Source of the DNA: Bacteroidota bacterium
GTDB lineage: Bacteria; Bacteroidota; Bacteroidia; Chitinophagales; Chitinophagaceae
Assembly: GCA_023433345.1 (NCBI GenBank)
Contig: JAEZDA010000075.1
Coordinates: forward strand, 1 to 23,184
DNA length: 23,184 nt
Direction: 5' to 3'
This document shows positions 20,953 through 23,184 of this stretch, in pieces; the first letter of the stretch is position 1; every line of letters begins with the position of its first letter. The notes beneath the pieces were generated by a model. That model had not been told where the DNA came from. It did not search any database and saw only the letters and a program-made list of their open reading frames with translations. A program made the translations under genes and the position numbers.

Positions 20953-23184
20953 ATGAAAACCAGCCTGAACGCCGGTTCGAAAAGAAAAGCCACAGCAAAT
21001 TCGAATCAATCATCTCCTGCTCCCAAAAAAAAATCGTCTTCAAAATCCAGGGAGACATTATTCCCTGAAACCACTGAGGAAATTAACAGCAACGAGTTGC
21101 TGTACGTGCTAAACGAAGTAAGAAACGGCAACTTCAGTGTTCGCATGCCGTTTAATATTACAGGTATAAACGGAAAAATATGTGATGCGCTTAACGAGAT
21201 CATCTATCTCAATGAAAAGATGACAGACGAATTTACGCGGGCCGGAAACACCATCGGTAAAAAAGGAAAACTTACAGAGCGGATAGAACCTTCATCTTTC
21301 AAAGGATCCTGGAAGAGCGGTGTCGATTCTCTGAACAACCTCATATCAGATCTTGTTCATCCTACAATTGAAATTGCACATGTGATCAGCTCCGTGGCAA
21401 AAGGAAATCTTTCAAGAAAAATGTCGATAGAAATCGGCGACCACACTTTGCAGGGAGAGTTTGCCCGAATTGCAAAGGAAGTGAACGACATGGTAACGCA
21501 GCTTAACCTGTTTTCAATGGAGGTAACGCGTGTGGCACTTGAAGTGGGTTCGGAAGGAAAACTCGGCGGACAAGCCAAGGTTAAAGGAGTTGGCGGCGTA
21601 TGGAAAGATCTTACCGATTCGGTAAATCAAATGGGAAGTAATCTTACCGCACAGGTAAGGAACATCGCTGAAGTAACCACAGCGGTGGCGAAAGGTGATC
21701 TTTCTAAAAAGATCACGGTGGATGTAAAGGGTGAAATTCTTGAGCTGAAAATTACCATCAACACGATGGTTGATCAGTTGAACTCATTTTCTTCCGAGGT
21801 AACGCGTGTGGCTTTGGAGGTGGGAACAGAAGGTATACTTGGCGGACAGGCACAGGTGAAGGGCGTTGCAGGAACATGGAAATATCTTACTGACTCCGTG
21901 AACCAAATGGCAAGTAACCTTACCGGTCAGGTGCGTAACATCGCCGAAGTAACAACGGCCGTGGCGAAAGGTGACCTATCAAGAAAGATCACCGTGGATG
22001 TGAAAGGTGAAATTCTTGAATTGAAAGATACCATCAACACGATGGTGGATCAGCTCAACTCCTTCTCTTCTGAAGTAACACGTGTGGCGCGCGAAGTGGG
22101 CTCTGAAGGAAAGCTTGGCGGACAGGCAAAAGTAAAGGGTGTGGGTGGTGTGTGGAAAGATCTTACTGATTCGGTGAACCAAATGGCGAGTAATCTTACA
22201 GGACAGGTGCGTAACATCGCCGAAGTGACAACAGCCGTGGCAAAAGGTGACCTGAGCAGAAAGATAACGGTGGACGTTAGGGGCGAAATTCTCGAATTGA
22301 AAGATACGATCAACACCATGGTTGATCAGCTCAACTCTTTTTCTTCAGAGGTAACCCGCGTGGCGCTTGAAGTGGGAACGGAAGGTAAGCTGGGCGGACA
22401 GGCGCAGGTAAAGGGAGCTGCTGGTACATGGAAAGATCTTACCGATTCTGTAAATGGTATGGCGAGCAATCTTACCGGGCAGGTTCGTAACATCGCTGAG
22501 GTAACAACAGCTGTTGCCAAAGGCGACCTTTCAAGAAAGATCACAGTGGATGTGAAAGGAGAGATTCTTGAATTGAAAAATACCATCAACACGATGGTGG
22601 ATCAGTTGAATTCATTTGGATCGGAAGTAACGCGTGTTGCGCGCGAAGTGGGTTCGGAAGGAAAGCTTGGAGGTCAGGCGGATGTGCCGGGCGTTGCAGG
22701 AACATGGAAAGATCTTACCGACTCTGTAAATAAAATGGCGAGCAACCTTACTTCACAGGTGAGGAATATTGCGGAAGTAACAACAGCCGTGGCAACAGGT
22801 GACCTTTCAAGAAAAATTGATGTGGATGTAAAAGGAGAAATTCTTGAGTTGAAAAATACAATCAATACGATGGTGGATCAGCTCAACTCCTTCTCTTCTG
22901 AAGTAACGCGTGTGGCGCGTGAAGTGGGTTCTGAAGGAAAACTTGGCGGACAGGCAAAAGTAAAGGGCGTCGGCGGTGTGTGGAAGGAACTAACCGATTC
23001 TGTGAACCAGATGGCCGGAAACCTGACAGGCCAGGTGCGCAACATCGCCGAGGTAACTACTGCCGTTGCGAAAGGCGACTTGTCCAGAAAGATCACAGTA
23101 GATGTGAAAGGAGAAATTCTTGAATTGAAAAATACCATCAACACGATGGTGGATCAGTTGAATTCATTCGGATCAGAAGTAACG
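20953..23184 (+). CDS. Poly-HAMP signalling protein, N-terminal part (Nik1/Os-1-like hybrid histidine kinase)
   Basis: The frame is open from ATG 20953 to the window edge (744 codons). A Lys/Ser-rich start (1-36) has no signal peptide or membrane segment, so it is cytoplasmic. Residues about 45-184 are divergent HAMP-like units. From residue 185 (21505) come six complete and one partial copies of a 92-residue repeat (for example EVTRVAREVGSEGKLGGQA, then WKDLTDSVNQMASNLTGQV, RNIAEVTTAVAKGDLSRKI, TVDVKGEILELKNTINTMV). These are the poly-HAMP repeats known from fungal group III histidine kinases (Nik1, Os-1) and related bacterial proteins. By family knowledge, sensor (GAF), histidine kinase and receiver domains should follow, but they are outside the window. 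HAMP chains pass conformational signals, in fungi linked to osmotic stress. Confidence 0.9.
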   Translation, partial: MKTSLNAGSKRKATANSNQSSPAPKKKSSSKSRETLFPETTEEINSNELLYVLNEVRNGNFSVRMPFNITGINGKICDALNEIIYLNEKMTDEFTRAGNTIGKKGKLTERIEPSSFKGSWKSGVDSLNNLISDLVHPTIEIAHVISSVAKGNLSRKMSIEIGDHTLQGEFARIAKEVNDMVTQLNLFSMEVTRVALEVGSEGKLGGQAKVKGVGGVWKDLTDSVNQMGSNLTAQVRNIAEVTTAVAKGDLSKKITVDVKGEILELKITINTMVDQLNSFSSEVTRVALEVGTEGILGGQAQVKGVAGTWKYLTDSVNQMASNLTGQVRNIAEVTTAVAKGDLSRKITVDVKGEILELKDTINTMVDQLNSFSSEVTRVAREVGSEGKLGGQAKVKGVGGVWKDLTDSVNQMASNLTGQVRNIAEVTTAVAKGDLSRKITVDVRGEILELKDTINTMVDQLNSFSSEVTRVALEVGTEGKLGGQAQVKGAAGTWKDLTDSVNGMASNLTGQVRNIAEVTTAVAKGDLSRKITVDVKGEILELKNTINTMVDQLNSFGSEVTRVAREVGSEGKLGGQADVPGVAGTWKDLTDSVNKMASNLTSQVRNIAEVTTAVATGDLSRKIDVDVKGEILELKNTINTMVDQLNSFSSEVTRVAREVGSEGKLGGQAKVKGVGGVWKELTDSVNQMAGNLTGQVRNIAEVTTAVAKGDLSRKITVDVKGEILELKNTINTMVDQLNSFGSEVT
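21505..23184 (+). repeat. 276-bp tandem repeats encoding HAMP units
   Basis: Units begin at 21505, 21781, 22057, 22333, 22609, 22885 and 23161 (cut), with an exact 276-bp spacing and no indels. Copies are very alike at both DNA and protein level. They fall into two subtypes: GSEG with VGGVW (units 1, 3, 6) and GTEG with AGTW (units 2, 4), and unit 5 is mixed. Confidence 0.95.

Noticed and set aside
21979..23144. A series of minus-strand open frames repeated every 276 bp opposite the HAMP repeats
   Set aside because: They are antisense copies of the HAMP repeat, share its spacing exactly, and encode no recognisable protein.

Overview
The window looks like ordinary chromosome from a free-living or host-neutral member of the Bacteroidetes, most likely the Chitinophagaceae (family placement is inference). 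Four things support this. The primary sigma factor is short and lacks region 1.1. Exact matches to the phylum's TAnnTTTG -7 promoter element precede several genes, with no clear Shine-Dalgarno sequences. There are phylum-typical families (DUF3276 PUR-alpha-like protein, DUF3822 next to rsmD, DUF4349 lipoprotein). The base composition is moderate. No phage, transposase, CRISPR array, rRNA or tRNA was seen.

Layout. Positions 1-1881 (+): the tail of an EVE-domain protein, a DUF4349 lipoprotein and a sirtuin. 1873-3387 (-): a saccharopine dehydrogenase whose end overlaps the sirtuin. 3601-6246 (+): gyrA and a strong intrinsic terminator. 6424-7746 (+): a DbpA-like DEAD-box helicase. 7747-10737 (-): a four-gene operon DUF3822-rsmD-5-formyl-THF cyclo-ligase-lpxK, linking rRNA methylation, folate and lipid A synthesis. 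10783-12144 (+): a MATE exporter. 12145-14197 (-): a translationally coupled trxB-folB-TPR operon. 14307-15210 (-): the primary sigma factor with its terminator. 15486-18142 (+): threonine aldolase and glucose-6-phosphate isomerase. 18122-18268: an unusual in-phase 7-bp tandem repeat filling the gap between two converging genes. 18263-18703 (-): the DUF3276 protein. 18793-20640 (-): an MsbA-type ABC exporter. 20953-23184 (+, cut by the window edge): a poly-HAMP protein with 92-residue repeats very like those of fungal Nik1/Os-1 group III histidine kinases.

Most genes are housekeeping. No complete new system was found. The parts that deserve a second look are the heptad repeat between pgi and the DUF3276 gene, the mosaic structure of the poly-HAMP repeats, a sirtuin without zinc-binding cysteines, and several substitutions at normally conserved motif positions (RsmD GPPY, ABC exporter Asp-Asp, GyrA Ala at the quinolone position, helicase DEFD). 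Gene packing is tight: two convergent pairs abut with no spacer and one overlaps by 9 bp.
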